Shown: one piece after another, positions 8,036-17,000 of the stretch
Numbering within the stretch: position 1 is the first letter of the stretch
Layout of the letters: each line of letters opens with the position of its first letter
Assembly: GCA_903824785.1 (NCBI GenBank)
Contig: CAIJYD010000011.1
Location: 1 to 39,035, forward strand
Reading direction: 5' to 3'
DNA length: 39,035 bases
DNA from: an uncultured Bacteroidota bacterium
GTDB taxonomy: Bacteria > Bacteroidota > Bacteroidia > Bacteroidales > VadinHA17
Program-made: the position numbers and the translations under genes
Notes under the pieces: generated by a model
The model's input: only the letters and a program-made list of their open reading frames with translations
The model's database searches: none
What the model was told of the DNA's origin: nothing

Positions 8036-9229
8036 ATGGGAAAAGTATTAGTTATAGGTGCCGGTGGAGTGGGAACGGTTGTTGTTCATAAAATGGCTTC
8101 TCTTCCGGAAGTTTTTACAGAAATTATGTTAGCCAGCCGTACAAAATCCAAGTGTGATGCAATTGCTGAAAGGATTGGAAAAAACCGGATACAGACTGCA
8201 CAGGTTGATGCAGATAATGTTCCTCAGCTGGTAAAACTGATCAGGTCATATAATCCTGATATTGTTGTGAATGTGGCTTTGCCATATCAGGATCTTCACA
8301 TCATGGATGCATGTCTGGAAACCGGGGTAGCCTATCTCGATACTGCAAACTATGAACCGCTCGAAGAGGCAAAATTCGAATACAGCTGGCAATGGGCTTA
8401 TATCGACAGGTATAAGAAGGCGGGAATAACTGCAATACTCGGATGCGGATTCGACCCAGGAGTTACTTCAATTTACACAGCCTATGCTGCTAAACACCAT
8501 TTTGATGAATTGCACTATCTTGATATAGTTGATTGCAATGCAGGAGATCATGGTAAAGCTTTTGCAACAAATTTCAATCCCGAGATAAATATCCGGGAGG
8601 TTACCCAGAAAGGTAAATACTGGGAAAATGGCAAGTGGATTATGACCAGACCTCATGAGATTCATAAACCTTTGAACTATCCTGAAATAGGCCCCAAAGA
8701 ATCTTATGTTATCAATCACGAGGAACTGGAATCGCTGGTTAAAAATTACCCCACACTGAAGAGGGCAAGGTTCTGGATGACATTCGGTCAGGAGTATCTG
8801 ACCCATCTGAGGGTAATCCAGAATATCGGAATGGCAGGTATCGACCCTGTAATGTATGAGGGAAGAGAGATTATTCCAATACAATTCCTGAAGGCGGTTC
8901 TTCCCGATCCCGGTGAACTTGGAGCAAACTACACCGGTCAGACATCTATTGGATGCAGGATTAAAGGAATAAAAAACGGACAGGAAAAAACCTACTATAT
9001 CTATAACAATTGCAGCCATGAAGCAGCCTATGCCGAGACCGGAGCCCAGGGTGTAAGTTATACAACCGGAGTGCCCGCTGCCATCGGTGCCATGATGTAT
9101 CTGAAAGGCATCTGGAAAAAGCCGGGTGTCTGGAATGTAGAGGAGTTTGATCCCGATCCGTTTATGGCTGAGCTTAACAGGCTTGGACTGCCCTGGGTGG
9201 AATTGCATAATGTGGATCTGGAATTGTAA
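8036..9229 (+). CDS. Carboxynorspermidine/carboxyspermidine synthase (saccharopine dehydrogenase-like)
   Basis: The 397-residue protein opens with VLVIGAGGVGTVVVHKM, a Rossmann NAD(P)-binding motif, and has the saccharopine-dehydrogenase fold (YLDTANYEP, GCGFDPGVTSIY). CASDH enzymes condense aspartate semialdehyde with a diamine (putrescine or diaminopropane) and reduce the product to carboxy(nor)spermidine. The next gene, 99 bases on, encodes the matching decarboxylase. This pairing separates it from true lysine-pathway saccharopine dehydrogenases. In Bacteroidota the pair is thought mainly to make spermidine; the product here is inferred. Confidence 0.9.
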   Translation: MGKVLVIGAGGVGTVVVHKMASLPEVFTEIMLASRTKSKCDAIAERIGKNRIQTAQVDADNVPQLVKLIRSYNPDIVVNVALPYQDLHIMDACLETGVAYLDTANYEPLEEAKFEYSWQWAYIDRYKKAGITAILGCGFDPGVTSIYTAYAAKHHFDELHYLDIVDCNAGDHGKAFATNFNPEINIREVTQKGKYWENGKWIMTRPHEIHKPLNYPEIGPKESYVINHEELESLVKNYPTLKRARFWMTFGQEYLTHLRVIQNIGMAGIDPVMYEGREIIPIQFLKAVLPDPGELGANYTGQTSIGCRIKGIKNGQEKTYYIYNNCSHEAAYAETGAQGVSYTTGVPAAIGAMMYLKGIWKKPGVWNVEEFDPDPFMAELNRLGLPWVELHNVDLEL

Positions 9230-9272
9230 ACACTTTTCAATTACTGCATTGTATTATTACCTCACTTTATCT

Positions 9273-9306
9273 GATCGCTGAAACGATCTTTTAAACCTTT
9301 TTTTTT
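9273..9306 (+). terminator. Weak hairpin plus T-runs between the two polyamine genes
   Basis: GATCG-CTGAAA-CGATC (9273-9288) is a 5-base stem followed by TTTT and, shortly after, a 9-base T-run at 9298-9306. It is too short to be a confident terminator, but it could reduce read-through from the synthase gene into nspC. Confidence 0.25.
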
Positions 9307-9328
9307 CAATCTGAAACCAGTCAATATT

Positions 9329-10468
9329 ATGTCAGGAGATTTAATAAAAATAGCAACGCCGGCATTTATTATCGATGAAGCCAGATTCCGTAAGAATCTT
9401 TCACTCATCCGACATGTCTCTGATGAATCAGGTGCGGAGATAATACTTGCATTCAAGGGATTTGCAATGTGGGGTGTTTTTCCGATTCTCAGGGAATATG
9501 TTTCAGGTGCCGCCGCAAGTTCTGTTGATGAAGCAAGGCTTTGTTTCGAGGAGATTGGTTCACCTGCACATACATATTCACCTGTATATAAGGAGAATGA
9601 GTTTGGTTCAATCCTTAAGTACAGTTCTCATATTACTTTCAATTCATTAAACCAGTACAGAAAATTTTCAGATCAGCTGAAGAACTATTCAGGTGAAATA
9701 TCTGCAGGAATAAGAATAAACCCCGAGTTTTCTGAAGTAAGTCACGGGTTATATAATCCATGTTCACCCGGGTCGAGGCTGGGCATTATTGCTGATGATC
9801 TGCCGGATGGTCTTCCTGAAGGAATTGAAGGACTCCATTTTCACGTTCTTTTTGAATCGGACTCTTATGCACTCGAAAAGGTTCTTCAGATTGTTGAGAG
9901 GAAGTTCGGAAAATTTTTTCCGCAGCTGAAATGGATAAATATGGGTGGAGGGCATCTTATGACCAGAAGGAATTATGATGTTGACCATCTTATCAGTGTT
10001 CTTAAAAAATTCAGGGAAAAGTCAGGCCTTCATGTTATTCTTGAACCGGGAAGCGCATTTGCATGGGAGACGGGCGAATTGGTGGCTACTGTTGAAGATG
10101 TAGTTGAAAATCAGGGTTTTAAGACAGCTATTTTAGACGTCTCTTTTACAGCACATATGCCCGACTGTCTCGAAATGCCATACAAACCCAAAATAGCCGG
10201 TGCAACAGATCCTGTTGAAGGAAAGCCAACATACAGGATAGGAGGCAACTCCTGTTTATCGGGCGATGTTATTGGTGACTGGTCATTTGATAATGTTCTA
10301 AAACCGGGAGATGAGATCATTTTTCTCGATATGATACATTACACAATGGTAAAAACCACAACATTCAACGGTGTTCACCATCCATCAATAGCCATAAGAT
10401 TAGCCGATGGCAGATACAGACTAATAAGGGAATTTGGTTATGATGATTATAAGAACAGGTTATCCTGA
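9329..10468 (+). CDS. nspC: Carboxynorspermidine decarboxylase
   Basis: This 379-residue enzyme is a fold III PLP-dependent decarboxylase of the alanine racemase/ornithine decarboxylase type. It starts IATPAFIIDE, places the PLP lysine at K43 in LAFKGFAMWG, and carries HFHVLFES, the glycine-rich INMGGGH phosphate loop, LEPGSAF and the catalytic-Cys segment NSCLSGD. It removes CO2 from carboxynorspermidine or carboxyspermidine to give the triamine. Together with the upstream synthase it forms the alternative polyamine pathway found in Vibrio and many Bacteroidota. It converges on the SDR gene with a gap of 17 bases. Confidence 0.93.
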   Translation: MSGDLIKIATPAFIIDEARFRKNLSLIRHVSDESGAEIILAFKGFAMWGVFPILREYVSGAAASSVDEARLCFEEIGSPAHTYSPVYKENEFGSILKYSSHITFNSLNQYRKFSDQLKNYSGEISAGIRINPEFSEVSHGLYNPCSPGSRLGIIADDLPDGLPEGIEGLHFHVLFESDSYALEKVLQIVERKFGKFFPQLKWINMGGGHLMTRRNYDVDHLISVLKKFREKSGLHVILEPGSAFAWETGELVATVEDVVENQGFKTAILDVSFTAHMPDCLEMPYKPKIAGATDPVEGKPTYRIGGNSCLSGDVIGDWSFDNVLKPGDEIIFLDMIHYTMVKTTTFNGVHHPSIAIRLADGRYRLIREFGYDDYKNRLS

Positions 10469-10485
10469 ATTCTTACTCCGGTTAC

Positions 10486-11190
10486 CTAACTCTTTCTGTT
10501 GATAGTAATATCCGTAACAAGCATTTTGTCAGAATCAAGCACTGCGTTTACAATTTTTATTGCCACAGCTGCCGGTTCCATAAAACTGCTGATATTCTTA
10601 TCTTTTCCGATTATCTTCCAGAAATCTGTTTTCATACCTCCGGGATACACAGCTATGATGTTCCGCCGGGTCCCTTTCAGTTCTGTTCTGAGAGCCTCCG
10701 TATAACCCCTTGCTCCCCATTTGGCAGCGCAATAGATTGTCTCTTCTGCTCTTCCGATGAGGGCAGATGTTGACATAATATTGACTATTGTAAGCTCTTC
10801 TTCATCAGGTGTCTGCCTTAGTATTTCAGAGGTGAGAAGTATCATTCCTTTAAGGTTCGCCTCAAAAACATGGTCAATCATTTCTGATGTTGTGGTTTCA
10901 GCCCCTGTGAAAAGCCCAAGTCCTGCATTATTATAGAGATAGTCAACGGAAAGATTGTTTTGTTTCAGGTATTCACCTGCTTTTAATACATCCTCTTCCT
11001 TTCCAATATTGCAGCAAAGTGCTTCAGCCAGATTATTTTTGACAGATTTGCGAAGCCTTTCCGACGCAACCGCAAGTTTTTCGGAATTGCGGCCGAGAAT
11101 AAGTACATTTTTCCCTGCTAACACCAGAAGTTCTGCAATTTCCAGCCCCAATCCGCTTGTTCCTCCACTGATTACTGATATCTTATTCAT
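10486..11190 (-). CDS. Short-chain dehydrogenase/reductase
   Basis: The 234-residue classical SDR has the cofactor motif SGGTSGLGLE at 8-17, NNAG at 87-90, a catalytic-Ser segment near S140-S142, and YCAAK with Y153 and K157. PGGMKTDF follows, where substrate-loop residues usually lie. The dinucleotide fold and catalytic triad are intact, so it should be an active NAD(P)-dependent oxidoreductase. The substrate cannot be told from sequence. It appears to be transcribed alone. Confidence 0.88.
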   Translation of the reverse strand: MNKISVISGGTSGLGLEIAELLVLAGKNVLILGRNSEKLAVASERLRKSVKNNLAEALCCNIGKEEDVLKAGEYLKQNNLSVDYLYNNAGLGLFTGAETTTSEMIDHVFEANLKGMILLTSEILRQTPDEEELTIVNIMSTSALIGRAEETIYCAAKWGARGYTEALRTELKGTRRNIIAVYPGGMKTDFWKIIGKDKNISSFMEPAAVAIKIVNAVLDSDKMLVTDITINRKS

Positions 11191-11203
11191 TTTAGTTTTT
11201 TTT

Positions 11204-11211
11204 CAAAGATA
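11204..11211 (-). promoter_or_regulatory. Candidate -7 box for the SDR gene
   Basis: The minus strand reads TATCTTTG, an exact TAnnTTTG match only 13 bases before the ATG, so the transcript would have a very short leader. No -33 TTG stands out. Confidence 0.38.
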
Positions 11212-11360
11212 TCCATAATTCCTGAATTGGACCATCCTCCAACTGATTTCAAAACAGGTTTATCTCAAAGGATAGGGATTGTTAATGCTCTTTCCGGATA
11301 AACCCTCCTGATTTCACTATTGCCATAATATTCCTTTTTGAAGTATCACCCGATTGTCTG

Positions 11361-11390
11361 TTTGAAAGTCTTAATGTTTTTCTATTTTTG
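11361..11390 (+). promoter_or_regulatory. Promoter of the EamA transporter gene
   Basis: TTTG at 11361-11364, an 18-base spacer and TATTTTTG at 11383-11390 together give a textbook Bacteroidota -33/-7 pair. The ATG at 11408 follows 17 bases later. This is one of the best promoter matches in the window. Confidence 0.55.
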
Positions 11391-11407
11391 CCGGTCAAAT
11401 TATCACT

Positions 11408-12313
11408 ATGGAAAAAAGCCGGGTAAAAACTTGGGCACATCTGTCACTTCTGGCAGCAAACATTATTTACGGGGTCAACTATTCCATTGCAAAGGCGGTG
11501 ATGCCTGAATATATCAAGCCACTTGCACTTGTTACAATCAGAACCATAATCACAGCCCTTCTTTTCTGGATAACCAGTCTTTTTATGCCAAAGGAACGGG
11601 TAAGCCGGAAAGACCTGTTCTTTCTTTTTGGGTGCTCATTCTTTGGAGTTGTAATAAATCAGGTGCTTTTTCTTACAGGACTGAATCTTACTTCTCCGAT
11701 TAATTCCTCAATAATCATATCTACGAACCCTATTTTTGCATTTATACTGGCGGCTTTGATACTGAGCGAGAGGATAACCATACTTAAGGGTTTCGGACTC
11801 GCCATCGGTCTTTCAGGGGTATTATTGCTGATACTGCAAAACGGTACTCCTGATCTGGGAAGTTCTACATTTCTGGGTGATATTTTTACTCTGGTAAATA
11901 CCATTAGCTGGGCTTTTTATACTGTTATTATAAAACGGATGGTCGAGAAATATCATCCGGTAACTGTAATGAAATGGACCTTTCTATTCGGATTGTTTAC
12001 AACGATTCCCGTTGGATACAGTCAGTGGAGTACGATGAACTGGTCGGTAATTCCAATTAATATATGGCTGGGAACAGGATTCGTTGTTGTCTTTGCAACT
12101 TTTCTGGGATATCTTCTGATCTCCTTCGGCCTCAGGAGGCTTAGTCCTACCATAGTCAGCACCTATACTTATACTCAGCCGGTTATTGCAGCTTACATTG
12201 CTACATTAATGGGACAGGATCATATTGATATTGTAATGGTCATGTCAGCTTTACTTATTTTTACAGGTGTTTTTGTTGTGAGCCGGCAAAAAATTAACAG
12301 TTCAATTTTATAG
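11408..12313 (+). CDS. EamA/DMT-family transporter
   Basis: The 301-residue protein has about ten hydrophobic helices arranged as two EamA repeats. The first repeat ends near ILAALILSERITILKGFGLAIGLSGVLLL. The second ends near TYTYTQPVIAAYIATLMGQD with a further helix at the C-terminus. Drug/metabolite transporters of this kind usually export amino acids or metabolites, but the substrate cannot be predicted here. It is followed 56 or 77 bases later by the M1 peptidase gene, depending on that gene's start, so the two may be co-transcribed. Confidence 0.9.
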   Translation: MEKSRVKTWAHLSLLAANIIYGVNYSIAKAVMPEYIKPLALVTIRTIITALLFWITSLFMPKERVSRKDLFFLFGCSFFGVVINQVLFLTGLNLTSPINSSIIISTNPIFAFILAALILSERITILKGFGLAIGLSGVLLLILQNGTPDLGSSTFLGDIFTLVNTISWAFYTVIIKRMVEKYHPVTVMKWTFLFGLFTTIPVGYSQWSTMNWSVIPINIWLGTGFVVVFATFLGYLLISFGLRRLSPTIVSTYTYTQPVIAAYIATLMGQDHIDIVMVMSALLIFTGVFVVSRQKINSSIL

Positions 12314-12390
12314 CAGACCGGAAATTTTTTTTATATTGCCGGCGACAGGGGATCTTTCAATTTTCCATTTTGAAAAAGGGTTACTTGTAC

Positions 12391-13974
12391 ATGAGATACA
12401 TTATTAGTATTTATCTTCTCTTCAATGTATTGCAGGCTGTCTCACCACACGACAGATATCCGCGTAATGACAATTGCGATGTTCTTCATTATGAGTATTC
12501 TCTTTCTCTGAATGACTCAACAGACCGTATTGAAGGAAGGGCTTTGATACGTGTAAAATTCCAAAATGAAGCAGATTCATTTTCTTTAGACCTTAATGGA
12601 CTGAATAACAGTGAAAAAGGGATGAGTGTAAAGATTGTTACCATTCTTTCTGAGGAGTTGAAATGGAGTCACAGGAACGAAAAGCTAACAGTTTTTTTCA
12701 ACCATTCTGCTAAACAAAATGACACCGTTGAAATTGCTGTTCAGTACTCAGGAATCCCGGCAGGCGGTCTTACTATTTCAAGAAACAAATATGGAGACCG
12801 TACATTTTTTGCCGATCACTGGCCCGACAGAGCTCATAACTATCTCCCGTGCATTGACCATCCTTACGATAAAGCCTCAGTGGATTTTATAATTACTGCA
12901 CCTGACAGATATAAGGTAGTGGCAAACGGCACACTGGTTGAGGAGTCTGATCTTACAGGAAACATTACTATTACACACTGGAGTGAAACAGTTCCCCTGG
13001 CAACAAAAGTAATGGCTTTTGGTGCAGCGGTATTTGCAGTAAAGTCTGCAGGAGAAGCAGATAATATCCCTGTCTGGACGTGGGTATTCCCGGAGAACCG
13101 TAACGAAGGTTTTTCCGATTATTCAGTTGCCGTAAAGCCACTTGAATATTATTCCCGGGTTATTGGCCCTTATCCGTATAAAAAGCTGGCAAACGTTCAG
13201 TCAAAAACAATATATGGCGGTCTTGAAAATGCCGGTACTATTTTTTATTCCGAAAGATCCGTAACCGGACTTGGGAGGGCAGAGGGGCTTATAGCTCACG
13301 AGGTGGCCCATCAATGGTTTGGTAATTGTGTTACAGAAGCAGACTGGCATCATGTGTGGCTTAGTGAAGGTTTTGCAACATACCTTACATGCCTTTATTT
13401 TGAGTCAGAACAGGGAAAAGAGAGACTAAAAACTGATATGATATCTGCCAGGGCAAGAGTTCTCAAATACAATGATGAAAATCTGAAACCTGTTATTGAC
13501 ACTACCGTAACAGATCTGATGGATCTTCTTAATGTTAATTCATATCAGAAAGGAGCATGGGTACTTCATATGCTGAGACATGACCTTGGTGATACTGTTT
13601 TTATGAAAGGATTGAGTTTGTATTATAATCGTTTTTATAACTCAAATGCTCTTACTGAAGATTTTAAGAGCATTATGGAGGAGGTAAGCGGAAAGGATCT
13701 TGGGAAATTCTTCCGGCAATGGCTTTATACTGAAGGTCAGCCTGAACTTCGGGTATTTGATGAGCCCGGCCGGAAAAAAGGAACTACCCGGGTCATAATC
13801 GAACAGAAACAGCCACAGCTGTTCGAATTTCCCCTCGAACTGCTGATTAAGGACAACTCAGGTGAGAGGATTATAAATATCGCTGTAAGTGAGCGTGTTA
13901 CAAAGGTTAACGTAAGCTCGGAAAAGGATCTGAATATAATTATTGATCCCGACGTAAATCTCCTGTTTAAATAG
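12391..13974 (+). CDS. Secreted M1-family metallopeptidase
   Basis: I choose the ATG at 12391. It is preceded by AAAAGGG about ten bases upstream and gives a clean signal peptide (MRYIISIYLLFNVLQAVS); an in-frame TTG at 12370 is the longer alternative. The resulting 527-residue protein has the zinc motif HEVAH (H303, E304, H307) with the third ligand E326 in WLSEGF, and a GAMEN-like exopeptidase motif GGLENAG before it. It is much shorter than classical aminopeptidase N and keeps only the N-terminal beta domain, the catalytic domain and a small C-terminal beta part, as is common for secreted Bacteroidota M1 enzymes. It is likely a periplasmic aminopeptidase involved in peptide nutrition. Confidence 0.9.
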   Translation: MRYIISIYLLFNVLQAVSPHDRYPRNDNCDVLHYEYSLSLNDSTDRIEGRALIRVKFQNEADSFSLDLNGLNNSEKGMSVKIVTILSEELKWSHRNEKLTVFFNHSAKQNDTVEIAVQYSGIPAGGLTISRNKYGDRTFFADHWPDRAHNYLPCIDHPYDKASVDFIITAPDRYKVVANGTLVEESDLTGNITITHWSETVPLATKVMAFGAAVFAVKSAGEADNIPVWTWVFPENRNEGFSDYSVAVKPLEYYSRVIGPYPYKKLANVQSKTIYGGLENAGTIFYSERSVTGLGRAEGLIAHEVAHQWFGNCVTEADWHHVWLSEGFATYLTCLYFESEQGKERLKTDMISARARVLKYNDENLKPVIDTTVTDLMDLLNVNSYQKGAWVLHMLRHDLGDTVFMKGLSLYYNRFYNSNALTEDFKSIMEEVSGKDLGKFFRQWLYTEGQPELRVFDEPGRKKGTTRVIIEQKQPQLFEFPLELLIKDNSGERIINIAVSERVTKVNVSSEKDLNIIIDPDVNLLFK

Positions 13975-14034
13975 TAATAAATGATCTGAACATTAGGATA
14001 ATATTCATTGTTTATCAAAATAAACCTATTGATT

Positions 14035-17000
14035 ATGAAACTAAGTACCCTTTTTTCCAGTAATTCGCCGGTCCCCGGTCGTAGTGGTCTGCGCCAGGTT
14101 TTGACACTCATTTTGTCGTTTTCCTGTTTTATCCTGTCTTCTCAGGTTCCTCAGGGATTTAATTATCAGGCTCTTGCAAGTGATGTTTCGGGGAATCCAA
14201 TTAAGAATACTGATCTTCAGGTAAAAATAAGTATTCTTTCCGATACACTGCCTGTTGTTACTGTGTGGGAAGAGCTGCATTCTGTTGTTAAGACCAATGT
14301 CAACGGAATGTTCTCCCTGGTGGTTGGATCAGGTACAAGACAGACTGCATCTTCAGTCTCATTATTCAGTGATATAAACTGGGGAACAGCACCTCTTTAT
14401 ATTAAAACTCAGGTTTACTACAAAAGTGCCTGGAAAAATATGGGCTCAGCAAAATTGTGGACTGTGCCCTATGCCATGGTATCAGGAGGGTTGAGCGGAA
14501 ACATCAATAAACTTGCTGTAACAGGTCAGACTGCCGCGCTGGATGAAGCTTTGTTTGAGGTTAAAAACAAGGACGGTCAGATCATTTTTGCTGTATATAA
14601 TGAAGGTGTCAGAGTTTATGTTGATAATGGCGCAAAGGGTGCTAAAGGAGGGTTTGCCATTGGAGGTTTTGGTAATGCAAAGGCTCAGTCGCAGGAATAT
14701 TTTATCGTCAACGCTGATAGTATCCGAGCATATATTTACGATAATCCTCTTGTTAAATCTTCAAAAGGAGGCTTCGCAATCGGTGGTTTTGGCAACGCTA
14801 AAGGTATTACCAACGACTATATGTTAATCAGTCCCGATAGTGCGAGGATTTATGTAAATAATGCTCCGTCAACAAAGGGCGCCAAAGGAGGATTTGCCAT
14901 TGGCGGATTTGATCCGGCAAAAGGAACTGTTCCTCAGAAACTTCTGACTGTTAGCGATGACAGTACAAGAATCTATGTAAAAGATGCCATCAAAGGAGCC
15001 AAAGGTGGTTTTGCCATAGGAGGGTTTAATCCAGCAAAAGGTTCTGTAACACCCTTTACTTCACTTACATCTGATAACTATTTTATCGGGCATGGAAGCG
15101 GGATGAAGAATTCAACCGGGTTGTACAATTCATTTTTAGGATATGAAACAGGTTTGAATAATGTGGCTGGAAATAATAATGTATTTCTGGGATTCAGTGC
15201 AGGACTTAATAACGACGCCAGCAACAACGTTTTCATTGGATACCAGAGCGGATACAGCAATCTGTCGGGAGGTGATAATGTTTTTCTTGGTACACAGAGC
15301 GGATATACAAATACTACAGGTGTTTATAATACATTCCTGGGATATAACGCTGGTTATACCAATAACGCCAGTTATAACTCATTTATAGGATATCAGGCAG
15401 GAAAAGCAAATACAAGCGGGCAGTATAACTCTTTCATGGGCTATAACGCCGGACTTGCCAACACAACCGGAGCAAGCAACGTATTTATCGGGAATCAGGC
15501 GGGGTATACAAATTCTACAGGATCATATAATGTAATGGTTGGTTTTAAAGCCGGTTATGTTTCAACTCTGTCATATAACACATTTCTTGGTTATCAGGCC
15601 GGAACAGCTAATACCTTAGGCCAGTATAATGCTTATATGGGTTATAATGCCGGACTATCAAACACTACAGGAAGTAATAATGTTTTTATAGGTAATGAGA
15701 GTGGTCACTCAAACAGTACTACTTCAAACAACGTATTCCTTGGCTATTATGCCGGATATACCAATACAGCAGATAATAACCTGTTCCTTGGTACCGAAGC
15801 GGGAAGGTATAATACAACAGGAACAAGCAATGCTTTTCTTGGCTATTATTCAGGAAGGGCAAATACAACCGGAAGCAGTAACGTATTTATCGGAAACAGC
15901 AGCGGGGTTAGTAACACAACCGGAGCTTCAAATGTTTTCCTTGGATACCAGAGCGGATACAGTAACCAGACGGGAGGAGATAATGTTTTTCTGGGTACAC
16001 AGAGCGGCTATACGAATACTACAGGTATCTATAACACATTTTTAGGATTTAACGCAGGTTATGCCAATAACGCCAGCTTTAACTCATTTATCGGATATCA
16101 GGCAGGAAAAGCCAATACAAGCGGGCCGTATAATTCTTTCATGGGTTATAATGCAGGAATTAGCAACACAACAGGAGCAAGCAACGTATTTATTGGAAAT
16201 CAGGCAGGGAACCTTAATTCAACCGGCAGCTCTAATGTATTTCTTGGAAATACTGCCGGCTTTAATAATACTGCAAGCAATAACGTTTTCCTGGGTTTCG
16301 AGAGTGGCTATGCAAATACAACCGGTACCACAGATGCATTCATGGGTTACAGGGCCGGCAGGTCAAATACTACCGGGGCAGCGAATGTTTTTATGGGTAA
16401 TGTCAGCGGATATGGAAATACCACAGGTGGCAGTAACGTAGCACTTGGCGATCAGGCAGGATATACAAATTCCACAGGTTCATACAATGTAATGGTTGGT
16501 TATAAAGCAGGTTATTTTTCAATTTTGTCGTATAACACATTTCTTGGCTATCAGGCCGGAACAGCTAATACCACAGGACAGTATAATGCTTACATGGGTT
16601 ATAATGCAGGATTCTCCAACACTACAGGAAGTAATAATGTTTTTATAGGTAATGAGAGCGGACACACAAACAGCACTACTTCAAACAACGTATTCCTTGG
16701 CTATTATGCCGGATATACCAACGCAGCCGATAATAACCTGTTTCTTGGTACCGAAGCGGGAAGGTATAATACAACCGGTACAAGCAATGCTTTTCTTGGC
16801 TATTATTCAGGAAGAGCCAATACAACCGGAAGCAGTAACGTCTTTATCGGAAACAGCAGCGGGGTTAGCAATACTACCGGCTATTCAAACGTTTTTTTGG
16901 GTGAAAATGCAGGTTATAACAACCGGACAGGATATAGCAATATAGCCATCGGTAAACTCGCAGGATATTCAGGGACAGCCCATAAATACAACATTTTTGT

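Noticed and set aside
11283-11410. Minus-strand open frame ending ...MAIVKSGGFIRKEH upstream of the EamA gene
   Set aside because: Only 14 codons follow its ATG; the longer reading runs antisense into the EamA start and promoter, and nothing in it is recognisable.
14140-15050. Collagen-like or silk-like domain in the fibre
   Set aside because: The glycines are not in a G-x-y triplet pattern; the units are about 40 residues with a beta-strand core.
15695-16945. Long alternative-frame ORFs inside the fibre gene
   Set aside because: They are shadows of the repetitive coding frame and show no plausible protein character.
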